In this document: positions 16,790 to 25,123 of the stretch, piece after piece
Position numbering within the stretch: the stretch's first letter is position 1
Layout: each line of letters starts with the position of its first letter
NCBI RefSeq assembly: GCF_001690985.1
Contig: NZ_MAJS01000079.1
Location: 124,001 to 188,000, forward strand
Source of the DNA: Aliivibrio sp. 1S175
GTDB taxonomy: Bacteria; Pseudomonadota; Gammaproteobacteria; Enterobacterales; Vibrionaceae
Direction: 5' to 3'
DNA: 64,000 nucleotides
Made by a program: the position numbers and the translations under genes
Notes under the pieces: model-generated
Seen by the model: the letters and a program-made list of their open reading frames with translations, nothing else
The model's database searches: none
Told to the model about the DNA's origin: nothing

Positions 16790-18106
16790 CTAAATTTGTA
16801 CCTTAGTTGTAAACATAATAATGGACTTATCGTAGCCTAATGTTTGGATTATTGTCTCTGCTGAATCGTTAATTGTGAAATCATCGAATTCTTTATCTGA
16901 GTCATTAATCAACTGTTGATAGCTTAGTTCTAATATAATTGACGGTCTAAATTTATATATTAATTTTGCTGTCGCATCTGTTGTCGTCGTTTTTTTACCA
17001 TCATTTTGTTCTTTATCTTCACTTATTTCGTAATTAAAGCCGAGTTCACTTGAAAGCCTATTAGACCACCAAAAATGTACCCAACGTGTCCCATATTTGG
17101 TATTTAAAACGTATCCCCCGACTTCTGTTGGGTCTTCTACACTTTGGTCTGTAAATAAGTGAAAGGTGGAGTGTCTTACTGGGCTCCAAGCTACATCAAT
17201 ATCCCAATTTAACCCTCCAAAATCTTGAGCATCGGATTGATTCGGAAAGGTTTTGTACAACCATGCGATATTGGCATCAATCGTGGTTTTTCCTGTCTGT
17301 TGGGTTTTTATTCCTGCGACAAAAAAGGTTTCATTCGTATTTTTCTGCTCATCTTCTTTGTAATCACGTAAGTTACTTATGATTGAGTAACGAAATCGAG
17401 TACGGCTTGAGGCTTGATTAAATAGCTCGATGGTAAATGTTTTCTGATCCCAGTTTTGATCTTTTATATACTGGTTGAAGTTATTTACATGGAAATCATT
17501 GCTGTTTCGATCATCATAACGAAGTTCTTTATATTGGGCAGCAAAGCTTAATTTTCCTATGCTGTCTTGTTTATCGATGCTGTACCTAAATTCAGTATTA
17601 AACATATTTGTTTTTAGTACGTCATCAATACCGTAGGTTTGAAATTGGTCAGCTGTTAAACCATCGGTAAGACCTTCACCTCTATTTTCGTGACCTAACG
17701 TATTTTCTATTGTAAATAAAAGGTCATTATTAACGCCTTTCTTCCAAGCACCGATAAATCTTATTGTGTGGTCATCGTAATTATCAGAGGTACTTTTTTC
17801 TTGTTCTTGGTATTGCCGATAATCACCAGAATATTGAAGCGTATAAACATCTGCGCCGCGAACCCCTTCTAATTGAATGAAAGGTTTTACATTGAAAAAA
17901 TCAGATTCAATATTCGTTTTTTTTTCAGATTGAAAATTCACATTGTCATCATAACCATAGTCAATACCTACATTGCTTTGAAACTCAATACCTGCAGGAC
18001 CAATATGAGGCTTTGGCGTTAAATCGGCGTAAGCAGAATGACTCTGTAAAAGTAAACAGATCAATATTAGGTTAGATATGAGTATAGATTTAGTATGCAG
18101 TATCAC
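16790..18106 (-). CDS. Outer-membrane beta-barrel protein of the EPS operon (candidate polysaccharide porin)
   Basis: A 438-residue protein with an N-terminal signal peptide (about 1-27, ending SAYA). Many alternating amphipathic strands follow, with aromatic girdle residues (YTLQYSGDYRQY, LTFKLSFAAQYK-like blocks), and it ends in a strand with an apolar last residue (TTKVQI). This is the pattern of an outer-membrane barrel of perhaps 16-18 strands, as in the beta-barrel proteins of vps-like and Wzp-type loci. The start is GTG 18106, overlapping the preceding gene by 17 nt, with AAGG a few nucleotides upstream. It probably provides the outer-membrane pore for the short OPX protein. Strand count was not computed. 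Confidence 0.78.
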   Translation of the reverse strand: MILHTKSILISNLILICLLLQSHSAYADLTPKPHIGPAGIEFQSNVGIDYGYDDNVNFQSEKKTNIESDFFNVKPFIQLEGVRGADVYTLQYSGDYRQYQEQEKSTSDNYDDHTIRFIGAWKKGVNNDLLFTIENTLGHENRGEGLTDGLTADQFQTYGIDDVLKTNMFNTEFRYSIDKQDSIGKLSFAAQYKELRYDDRNSNDFHVNNFNQYIKDQNWDQKTFTIELFNQASSRTRFRYSIISNLRDYKEDEQKNTNETFFVAGIKTQQTGKTTIDANIAWLYKTFPNQSDAQDFGGLNWDIDVAWSPVRHSTFHLFTDQSVEDPTEVGGYVLNTKYGTRWVHFWWSNRLSSELGFNYEISEDKEQNDGKKTTTTDATAKLIYKFRPSIILELSYQQLINDSDKEFDDFTINDSAETIIQTLGYDKSIIMFTTKVQI

Positions 18107-19502
18107 TTACAAAACCTTTAAATACGGTTAGGAATATAATTTTAATATCCAAGGGTAGTGTCCAGTTTTGTAGATATTTAATATCATACTCAACTCGTTT
18201 TTCCATTTTATCTAAAGTATCAGTCTCCCCACGATACCCATTTATTTGAGCTAATCCTGTGATCCCAGGTTTAATTTTATGCCTTACCATATAATTATCG
18301 ACTAAGACTCGGTATTCCTCATTGTGGGCAACGGCATGGGGCCTAGGTCCTACAATAGACATACTTCCTTGTAATACATTAATAAATTGAGGAAGTTCAT
18401 CTAATGAGGTACGACGAATAAAATTACCAAAACGGGTGACTCGTGGATCATTTTTTGTCGCTTGAGTTACGATTTCTGAGTTTTCCATTACTTTCATCGA
18501 ACGGAATTTCCATACTTTAATTTTTTTCCCGCCTAAACCGTAACGATCTTGTTTAAATAGAATGGGGCCAGGTGAACTCAGCTTTACGCCTAAAGCGACG
18601 ACACAAAGTACAGGTAAAATTAATAAGGTAATGAGAGATCCAATAACAATATCTTCTATGCGTTTTGTTAGTGCTCCTAAGCCTTCAAAGGGTGAACTAA
18701 ATATACTAAATGTATGAACGTTACCAATTCGAGCTATCTGCGAGACGCTTAGTTTATAAGTGTATAAATCAGGAACAATATAAGCATCAACGGTAGAGTT
18801 AGATAATTGAAGTATTGCGTCTTTAATTCTGTCTTTTGCCACCATAGGAAGGGCAATGTAGACATCATCAATTGCACCCGTTTTAACTTTATCTATAACG
18901 ACAGATACAGTTCCAATATATGGGCTTTTGGCGACATAGCTGAAACGTTCATTTGAACGGTCATCATAAAATTCGATGTTTATCTTCTGTTTTTTATATT
19001 TTTCTATGAGTGCTTTTTCAATAGAAAGACCTGCGGGCGTTAATCCGATAATAGCGATATTTCTGATCTTAATATTAGGAAAGACAAGGGCTTGATATAA
19101 AAATAGGAACAGCATACGAGCGAGAGAAAGAATAACGAACGTAAGAAGATACAATTGAAAGTAAATACTAGGAGATAAGTTATTTATTTCTATCCCGTCT
19201 AGACCTAGAAGTCGTAACTTAAGCATTGAATAAATAGCAACAGCGAGGCTTAGAGATACGATTGACTTTAAAAGGTATGTTACGAGATTTTTTTTTGTGT
19301 CAATGACATATAACCCTAAATACTCACTGATAAGTAGGTAGACAGTTGAAAACAATAAGCCTGCAGACAGGTCTATTGCAGTTTCTGTAAAGCCATGGAA
19401 TGAAAGTATGAAAGTAAGAATCATATTTATTGCAATAAAATCAAATACTTTTATTAAAGTGCGATAGCTGTTATTCATCACTTGTAGATTTTGTTGTTTC
19501 AT
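18090..19502 (-). CDS. Undecaprenyl-phosphate sugar-1-phosphate transferase (WcaJ/WbaP type), EPS initiating enzyme
   Basis: A 470-residue polyisoprenyl-phosphate hexose-1-phosphate transferase. Several membrane helices fill the first 130 residues, followed by a Rossmann-like CoA_binding_3 domain (IAIIGLTPAGLSIEKAL) and, after another helix, the C-terminal catalytic domain. The latter has KQDRYGLGGKKIKVWKFRSM, DPRVTRFGNFIRRTSLDELP, GPRPHAVAHNEEY and HKIKPGITGLAQINGYRG. The PRPHAVAHNE form resembles glucose-1-phosphate transferases such as WcaJ, consistent with galU downstream, but galactose is possible. It loads the first sugar on undecaprenyl phosphate and is the first gene of the operon. 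TTGGAG precedes ATG 19502. Confidence 0.92.
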   Translation of the reverse strand: MKQQNLQVMNNSYRTLIKVFDFIAINMILTFILSFHGFTETAIDLSAGLLFSTVYLLISEYLGLYVIDTKKNLVTYLLKSIVSLSLAVAIYSMLKLRLLGLDGIEINNLSPSIYFQLYLLTFVILSLARMLFLFLYQALVFPNIKIRNIAIIGLTPAGLSIEKALIEKYKKQKINIEFYDDRSNERFSYVAKSPYIGTVSVVIDKVKTGAIDDVYIALPMVAKDRIKDAILQLSNSTVDAYIVPDLYTYKLSVSQIARIGNVHTFSIFSSPFEGLGALTKRIEDIVIGSLITLLILPVLCVVALGVKLSSPGPILFKQDRYGLGGKKIKVWKFRSMKVMENSEIVTQATKNDPRVTRFGNFIRRTSLDELPQFINVLQGSMSIVGPRPHAVAHNEEYRVLVDNYMVRHKIKPGITGLAQINGYRGETDTLDKMEKRVEYDIKYLQNWTLPLDIKIIFLTVFKGFVSDTAY

Positions 19503-19548
19503 ATTACTCCAAGTACTTTAGGTTAGTTTCAGGATTATATGGGACACA

Positions 19549-19586
19549 AAGATACGTTACGTTAAATTGGTGTCAAAAAAATGACA
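19549..19586 (-). promoter_or_regulatory. Candidate EPS operon promoter with overlapping palindromic operator
   Basis: On the minus strand a perfect -35 TTGACA (19571-19576), a 16-nt spacer and TATCTT (19549-19554) form a sigma70 promoter about 47 nt before the first EPS gene. The -35 is embedded in a perfect palindrome TGTCA-N6-TGACA (19571-19586), placed where a bound protein would affect polymerase. No ops/JUMPstart element (GGCGGTAG) is seen in the leader. Confidence 0.6.
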
Positions 19587-19731
19587 TTACATGCAGATGA
19601 TATCTCATTTATATGACTTGTTTGTATTTTTTAAAGAGGTAACTCGTGAGGTGTACAACAAAGCTCATTCTATTTTAGGATGTAATGGAGAGGATACCAA
19701 GTTTGGGCTATCAGGAATAACGATGAACGTG

Positions 19732-19780
19732 TTAGACTGAGTGTTAATTTCTATAAATTAGGTGAGACGAACGCTCACCT
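19732..19780 (+). promoter_or_regulatory. ssb upstream region: weak promoter and a 7-bp inverted repeat
   Basis: TTAGAC (19732-19737) and TAAATT (19754-19759) with a 16-nt spacer are a weak sigma70 candidate. Directly after lies a perfect inverted repeat AGGTGAG / CTCACCT (19760-19766 and 19774-19780). If that promoter is used, the repeat straddles the start site and could be an operator; otherwise it is a leader hairpin. I see no CTGT-N8-ACAG LexA box in 19503-19799. Confidence 0.4.
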
Positions 19781-19799
19781 CTAATCTCTGGAGCAAACT

Positions 19800-20345
19800 A
19801 TGGCCAGCCGTGGTATTAATAAAGTTATTCTTGTTGGTAACTTAGGGCAAGATCCTGAAATCCGTTACATGCCAAGTGGCGGTGCGGTAGCGAACATTAC
19901 AATTGCAACGTCTGAATCATGGCGTGACAAAGCAACCGGCGAACAACGTGAAAAAACAGAATGGCACCGTGTGTCACTGTTTGGCAAGTTAGCTGAAGTT
20001 GCGGGTGAATACCTACGTAAAGGTTCTCAAGTTTACGTTGAAGGTCAACTTCAAACTCGTAAATGGCAAGACCAAAGTGGTCAAGATCGTTTTACAACAG
20101 AAGTGGTTGTTCAAGGCTTCAATGGTGTAATGCAAATGCTTGGTGGCCGTAGTCAAGGTGCTCCTGCTGGTGGTCAACAACAGCAACAGCAGCAACAAGG
20201 TAATTGGGGTCAACCTCAACAACCTGCGCAGCAAAATAACTTTGCACCGCAACAGCAACAAGCACCGCAACAACAAGCGCCACAAGCACCTCAACCTCAA
20301 TATAATGAACCGCCAATGGATTTTGATGACGACATTCCGTTCTAG
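19800..20345 (+). CDS. ssb: Single-stranded DNA-binding protein
   Basis: A 181-residue SSB. The OB fold occupies about residues 1-112 (begins [31 protein letters not shown] and [13 protein letters not shown] follow). A long glutamine- and proline-rich linker comes next, then the acidic tip DFDDDIPF that recruits replication and repair partners. It protects single-stranded DNA in replication, recombination and repair as a tetramer. CTGGAG at 19789-19794 is the ribosome-binding site. In E. coli ssb and uvrA are divergent neighbours; here the EPS operon and galU lie between them. Confidence 0.97.
   Translation: MASRGINKVILVGNLGQDPEIRYMPSGGAVANITIATSESWRDKATGEQREKTEWHRVSLFGKLAEVAGEYLRKGSQVYVEGQLQTRKWQDQSGQDRFTTEVVVQGFNGVMQMLGGRSQGAPAGGQQQQQQQQGNWGQPQQPAQQNNFAPQQQQAPQQQAPQAPQPQYNEPPMDFDDDIPF
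20173..20292 (+). repeat. Low-complexity CAA/CAG tract encoding the SSB glutamine linker
   Basis: The segment is dominated by CAA and CAG codons, including a run of eight consecutive glutamines near 20176-20199. It creates spurious open frames on both strands. Such tracts can change length by slippage without affecting the OB fold. Confidence 0.7.
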
Positions 20346-20387
20346 ATCTTGCCTTTTTTAAAGGTTAAAGCGTTATATTTATAAAAG

Positions 20388-20413
20388 AAACCTCGAATTA
20401 TCGAGGTTTTTTT
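20388..20413 (+). terminator. Intrinsic terminator after ssb
   Basis: A 9-bp stem AAACCTCGA/TCGAGGTTT with an ATTA loop runs into seven T residues, 42 nt after the ssb stop. Confidence 0.88.
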
Positions 20414-20577
20414 ATATATATCTTGATGTAAATACCGTTGCTAACTGAGGGCGTTGTATCGAGATATGAGGAAATATTTGTATTATATCTAATGCGTATT
20501 TAGAGATGGTTCTAAATTTTATATTTAAGATTGTGCGATGATTTACAATCTATTTTCTTCAAGGAAAGAAGAGTTTG

Positions 20578-22557
20578 ATGAGAAAAACACCGAGCTTACG
20601 TTTAAGTAATCGCCTTATTTCATTCGTTACTTTAATGGTTTCTGCCGCTATATTTGTCTTGTTGATTGGTGGTGCAATTTCTTTTAAACAGATAGGTAAT
20701 GAGTACCTTGAGCATTATCTTACAGGGATAGTTAATGTTGTTGATGAAGATCTGCTGCATCCAGAAGAAGCGGAATCAATGGGAAAGTGGTTACCTAAAT
20801 TATTAAAAGCGAGCAGTGTCGTTAGTATGGAGTTATCCTCTCCTTCCGGGCTTGTTTATTCATTTCAAACATCGTCGATAATGCCTGATGATAACCTGTT
20901 ATACCAAAAGACATTGCCTCTTCAAATAAACAAAGGTTATTCAATTACGTTTAAATCGATCCCTCCTTATAGTGCTTTTACATACTCTTTAGGTGCATTG
21001 TTTTCAATTACATCAGCGATTGCGGTCATCATCGTTTCATTGTTATGGGGTGTGGTTTGGTTAAGAAAACAACTGTATGGTTCTGAATTATTAGAAGAAC
21101 GCGGACGAATGCTACTCGCTGGGAGATTGGATGATTATTCAGTAGGTAGTGAAGAAGAGTGGCCAGCAACAGCGAGTTTAGCTTTAGATTCAATTATTTC
21201 AGAATTGAAAGATGCACGTAAAGAAAGAAGTCGTTTTGATACATTCATACGTACACATACTTTTTTAGATAAGCTAACTGGTTCGGCTAATCGTGTATTG
21301 TTTGACAGTAAATTAGAATCAACGCTACAAGAATCACAAAGCCAAGGCGTTCTTTTACTGCTAAGAATTAATGGTTGGGAGGAGTTGGTTGAAGCAAAAG
21401 GCAAAGCGGTGAGTGATGAGTTAATTGTTGAGATTGGAAAACAATTAAATAATCTTATCCAACGCTACAGTGATAGTGTTCTTTCTCGTTATTATCATTC
21501 TGATTTTGCTTTGCTTATTCCTCAGCAATCATTAAAAGAAGCGAAAATAATAGCGGCTCAATGTTTAAAAATAATAGATAAAATAACACCCCCGAAGTAT
21601 TTAGATAATGACAACTGGTGCCATATTGGCGTGAGTATGTATGTTAATGGAGAGCGACGAGGACGATTAATGGATGAGTTAGACATGGCTCATCGCAGTG
21701 CTCTGCTACAGAACAACAATAGTTGGTCGTTGTTTAAAAAACAGCAACAACTTACTGAAAGTTTAGGTAGTGTACGTTGGAGAACATTATTTGACGCTAT
21801 TTTTGAACAAGAACAATTATTACTTTATAAACAACCGATGTTTTTATTTAAAGGGAGTGAATTAGCCCCGCTTCATTTAGAAATATTCTCACGCATTAGA
21901 GATGAAAATGGAGTGCAAATAAAGGCTTCTCGTTTCTTACCTGCAATTAAGCAAGTGGGTTATCAAATAAAACTAGACAGTGCAGTACTAAAACAGGTAT
22001 TTCCGTTATTAAGTGATCCTGATTTTTCTGAGCATATGTTTTCAGTGCATCTACAGGTTAAGAGCCTGCAAAATTCAGGGTTTATTCGACAGTTAAAAAA
22101 TCGCTTATTACAAACACCTAGATATCAGCTTAAGCGACTTAGCTTTGAATTAGTTGAGGGGCAAGTCGTCACGTATTTAGATGCTGTTAGGCCAATAGCC
22201 AAATTACTAAAAAGTTTTGGTTGTCAATTGGTAGTAGAGCAGGCGGGAAGAACAATAGTAAGTACGCATTACATTAAAGATTTAAATGTTGATTACATTA
22301 AGCTTCATCGTAGTTTAATGAAAGATATTCACCAACGTTATGAAAATCAATTATTTGTACGTAGCCTTTTAGGTGCATGTGAAAACACAGGAGCCGAAGT
22401 TCTCGCTGTTGGTGTTGAAAACAAAAAAGAATTGAAATTATTAAAAGAATTAGGGGTAGGGGGTGTTCAGGGGCGAATGTTTGAGGCAGAAACGGCTTTA
22501 TTTAATCGTCAAGAAAAAATATCGATCCCTAAGAGAAGAAACCGTTGGAGTAAGTAA
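20578..22557 (+). CDS. csrD: CsrD-like RNase E specificity factor (MshH), degenerate GGDEF-EAL protein
   Basis: A 659-residue inner-membrane regulator. A first membrane helix (about 16-38), a short periplasmic sensor region and a second helix (about 139-162) are followed by a HAMP-like linker. A GGDEF-like domain has YYHSDFAL in place of the active loop, and an EAL-like domain has LHLEIFSRI in place of the catalytic EAL motif. Degenerate HRSDF-like and ELM-like motifs characterise E. coli CsrD, which directs RNase E to CsrB/CsrC small RNAs rather than making or degrading c-di-GMP. In V. cholerae the orthologue at the head of the msh locus is named MshH. ATG 20578 is preferred to TTG 20575, with AAGGAAAGAAGAG upstream. 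Confidence 0.88.
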   Translation: MRKTPSLRLSNRLISFVTLMVSAAIFVLLIGGAISFKQIGNEYLEHYLTGIVNVVDEDLLHPEEAESMGKWLPKLLKASSVVSMELSSPSGLVYSFQTSSIMPDDNLLYQKTLPLQINKGYSITFKSIPPYSAFTYSLGALFSITSAIAVIIVSLLWGVVWLRKQLYGSELLEERGRMLLAGRLDDYSVGSEEEWPATASLALDSIISELKDARKERSRFDTFIRTHTFLDKLTGSANRVLFDSKLESTLQESQSQGVLLLLRINGWEELVEAKGKAVSDELIVEIGKQLNNLIQRYSDSVLSRYYHSDFALLIPQQSLKEAKIIAAQCLKIIDKITPPKYLDNDNWCHIGVSMYVNGERRGRLMDELDMAHRSALLQNNNSWSLFKKQQQLTESLGSVRWRTLFDAIFEQEQLLLYKQPMFLFKGSELAPLHLEIFSRIRDENGVQIKASRFLPAIKQVGYQIKLDSAVLKQVFPLLSDPDFSEHMFSVHLQVKSLQNSGFIRQLKNRLLQTPRYQLKRLSFELVEGQVVTYLDAVRPIAKLLKSFGCQLVVEQAGRTIVSTHYIKDLNVDYIKLHRSLMKDIHQRYENQLFVRSLLGACENTGAEVLAVGVENKKELKLLKELGVGGVQGRMFEAETALFNRQEKISIPKRRNRWSK

Positions 22558-22679
22558 GGTGTATCTCATTTAATAGATAATCCCATACCGGTAAAGAACA
22601 GAATGTTGTATTATTGTTTACGGCGTACCTCTTTTGGAGAGGATTGTTAATAAAGTAAGAGATGAGAGATGAGCAGTAA

Positions 22680-24137
22680 ATGAATATTATGGGTGCATTT
22701 AAGAAACTGAAACTCTCTCGTTCAGTGAAAATTACGACATCTATTGTGATACAACAAGGTGGTATTTATATCACCAAAAGTGATAATGAAGATGAACTTA
22801 AAGAACAACACTTCACACCAATAGATCGCCCAAATGAATGGAAAGAAGGGATTGTTGAAGCGTGCAATCAAATGGGTCTATCTGATTGCAAAGCAAATAT
22901 TGTGGTCGGTTCTCATCTATACCAATCCTTCCAGATTGATTCCCCGAACATACCAAAAGAAGAGCTAGCTGGAGCATTACCATTTTTAGTTAAAGATCTT
23001 ATTTCAGATCGTGTGACTGATATTGTGGCTGATGGCGTAGAAACTTCTAATGGAAAAATGCAAGTCTATATTTCCCCATTTTCGATGATCAAAACATTGG
23101 TGGATTTATTACTTCCTTTGTCAATCGAGATAGGAAGTATTACTCCTGATGAATTAGTATGGGGTCACTCTAAGAAAGATGAAGGTAGCTTCATGCTACT
23201 TACTTACAGTAAAGCTGCAGAATTTAAATTATTGGCTTTTAATGGTGAGAACTTACAGCTTAATCGTTCTTTACGTGGAATTATGCCTCCGTTGACTGGT
23301 GATTTAGCGGATAGTTTTCAGTTTGATACCTTAGCGTTAGAGTTACAACGTTCACTGGATTATTTAAGTGCACAATTGCATGGTCTTAATATAAACCATT
23401 TATATGTTCGATGTGATGATGAGGATGATGTTCTTTTAGTCTCAGAGCTGAAGAAACGACTTGGCGTTCAAGTTGCACCACTATTACTGGATGAGCCTAG
23501 AGTCTTTCGAGCGGGTGAATTACTGGGTTGGCTTGGATTGTTTCATCAACCAAGCGTTAATTTATACAGTGATAAATTTAAACCGCAAATTAACTACTTT
23601 TCCTTACAAAATATAGTCATTAGTTGGGGAGTTGGTCTTCTGCTAGCGAGTGCTTTTGTTGGGTATTACCAATATCAGTTAAGCCAATTAAATGAGAATA
23701 TTGCTCAATTATCCTCTGAAGATAATCGTTATCAACACGATCTTGTAACCTTAAATCAAAGGCTCGAGAGTCATAAGCCTTCGGCTGCAAAATTAGCCGC
23801 AATTAAACGCTTGAAAGAGGATGTTCAATCTAAAAAAGCATCATTAAAAGTGATTGATAATTTTGATGATGGTATGCAGATCGGCTATTCGGGAATAATG
23901 AGCAGTTTAACTCAGTTAGGAAAAGGGAATATATCGCTCACTAAAATTCATATCTCTGGTGACAATGTTAGTTTTACCGGTTTTGCTCGCTCTCCTGATG
24001 TCGTACCTAATTGGGTTAAAAGTTTTGAAAATGAATTGCATTTAGTTGGTCGAACATTTGATCAATTAGAGATTAAAACGGATGAAAATGGTCTGGTGTC
24101 ATTTATTTTAAATACTAAGACAGCAGAGGGTAAGTAA
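22680..24137 (+). CDS. mshI: MSHA biogenesis protein MshI (PilM/PilN-like)
   Basis: A 485-residue protein with an N-terminal cytoplasmic actin-like (PilM-type) region, a single membrane helix at about 315-335 (ISWGVGLLLASAFVGYYQY) and a periplasmic coiled-coil PilN-like domain. It thus appears to combine the PilM and PilN roles of other type IV pilus platforms. It is the first gene of the MSHA assembly run, and its TAA overlaps the ATG of mshJ (TAATG). Identification rests on position and architecture more than motifs. A second ATG at 22689 is possible but has no better ribosome-binding site. Confidence 0.85.
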   Translation: MNIMGAFKKLKLSRSVKITTSIVIQQGGIYITKSDNEDELKEQHFTPIDRPNEWKEGIVEACNQMGLSDCKANIVVGSHLYQSFQIDSPNIPKEELAGALPFLVKDLISDRVTDIVADGVETSNGKMQVYISPFSMIKTLVDLLLPLSIEIGSITPDELVWGHSKKDEGSFMLLTYSKAAEFKLLAFNGENLQLNRSLRGIMPPLTGDLADSFQFDTLALELQRSLDYLSAQLHGLNINHLYVRCDDEDDVLLVSELKKRLGVQVAPLLLDEPRVFRAGELLGWLGLFHQPSVNLYSDKFKPQINYFSLQNIVISWGVGLLLASAFVGYYQYQLSQLNENIAQLSSEDNRYQHDLVTLNQRLESHKPSAAKLAAIKRLKEDVQSKKASLKVIDNFDDGMQIGYSGIMSSLTQLGKGNISLTKIHISGDNVSFTGFARSPDVVPNWVKSFENELHLVGRTFDQLEIKTDENGLVSFILNTKTAEGK

Positions 24138-24775
24138 TGGAATATTGGATTAAAGCCAAAGAGGCATTCTCTGCATTATCACAGCGCGAAAAAATACTGA
24201 TTACTCTTGTTGGATGGGTAGCGGTGATTTTTGTGTCATTGACCGTAATTATTGAACCTAAAATAGCAGAGCATCAAAAAGCACAGCGAGATGTTACCCG
24301 TTTAACGAATTCAATTAATTCATTAAAACAGCAGATAGAATTAGCTCAATTTAGATTACAAAAAGATCCAAATGTTGAGATAGATAAACAATATCAAGCG
24401 TTGACTTTGGACAGTCAAGATCTGGCGCAATTGTTATCAACTAGAATTGCAGCGTTGGTCTCGCCTAGTCAAATGGCTCAACTACTAGAAACGGTGTTGC
24501 AGCAATCATCAAAGCTTAAGCTTATCTCTATGAGTACTTTGCCTTCAGAAAGGTTATTAGATGAAAATAATAATGCAGGCTATTACATCCATCCTGTGAA
24601 ATTAATATTGTCAGGAAAGTATTTTGATATAGAAGCCTATCTTTCTAATTTAGAAGAGTTACCAGTGAAATATTACTGGCGAAATTTCAATTATACAGTA
24701 ACCAATTACCCCGTAGCTGAATTGACTATTGAGATATATACACTCGGGTCTAGTAAAGGATTTATTGGCGGTTAA
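24137..24775 (+). CDS. mshJ: MSHA biogenesis protein MshJ (PilO-like)
   Basis: A 212-residue bitopic protein: a short cytoplasmic N-terminus, one membrane helix (about 22-40) and a periplasmic region starting with a coiled coil (KAQRDVTRLTNSINSL) and ending in a ferredoxin-like fold. This is the PilO plan, and it follows the PilM/PilN-like MshI, overlapping its stop by one base. It should form part of the inner-membrane alignment complex of the MSHA pilus. Confidence 0.85.
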   Translation: MEYWIKAKEAFSALSQREKILITLVGWVAVIFVSLTVIIEPKIAEHQKAQRDVTRLTNSINSLKQQIELAQFRLQKDPNVEIDKQYQALTLDSQDLAQLLSTRIAALVSPSQMAQLLETVLQQSSKLKLISMSTLPSERLLDENNNAGYYIHPVKLILSGKYFDIEAYLSNLEELPVKYYWRNFNYTVTNYPVAELTIEIYTLGSSKGFIGG

Positions 24776-24776
24776 T

Positions 24777-25112
24777 ATGAAGAATGTGTTTTTAATTTTC
24801 GTGTTGTTTTCAACGTCGATTTTTGCCTCTGATACAACAGTAGGACATGATCCTACGGAACCATTAAGTTGGTTAAAGCCAGAAATTGTTAAGAAAAAAT
24901 CAGTAAAGAAACATCAATACTTTCCGTCTTTACAAGCGATTAGTTGTAATGGTCAATTTGACTGTAATGCCGTGTTAGACGATAAGCCGATGAAGAAAGG
25001 CGATAAAATATCTGGTTATACCTTGTTAGCTATTAACGAAGAAAGCGTTTCGATTGGTCGTTCTGGTAAGCAATGGAAACTTTCTCTATTTTCTCAAGAT
25101 ATTAAGAATTAA
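24777..25112 (+). CDS. mshK: MSHA biogenesis protein MshK (PilP-like)
   Basis: A 111-residue secreted protein with signal peptide MKNVFLIFVLFSTSIFA and a small domain resembling the PilP homology region (FPSLQAISCNGQFDCNAVLDDKP, then GDKISGYTLLAI). The frame is open further upstream, but ATG 24777 gives a clean signal peptide and sits one base after the mshJ stop. Two cysteines (in SCNGQFDC) could form a disulfide. It probably links the inner-membrane complex to the MshL secretin. Confidence 0.82.
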   Translation: MKNVFLIFVLFSTSIFASDTTVGHDPTEPLSWLKPEIVKKKSVKKHQYFPSLQAISCNGQFDCNAVLDDKPMKKGDKISGYTLLAINEESVSIGRSGKQWKLSLFSQDIKN

Positions 25113-25123
25113 GGTTTGCAGTA

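Noticed and set aside
19571-19586. TGTCA-N6-TGACA as a CRP site
   Set aside because: The CRP consensus is TGTGA-N6-TCACA; both half-sites differ at the key fourth position, so it is kept only as an unassigned operator candidate.
20013-20361. Three extra open frames in and opposite the 3' half of ssb
   Set aside because: They arise from the CAA/CAG tract, giving leucine-rich or valine-rich nonsense in other frames.
22627-22645. Small hairpin CCTCT-N5-AGAGG upstream of mshI as a terminator
   Set aside because: Only five base pairs and no T-run; probably incidental.
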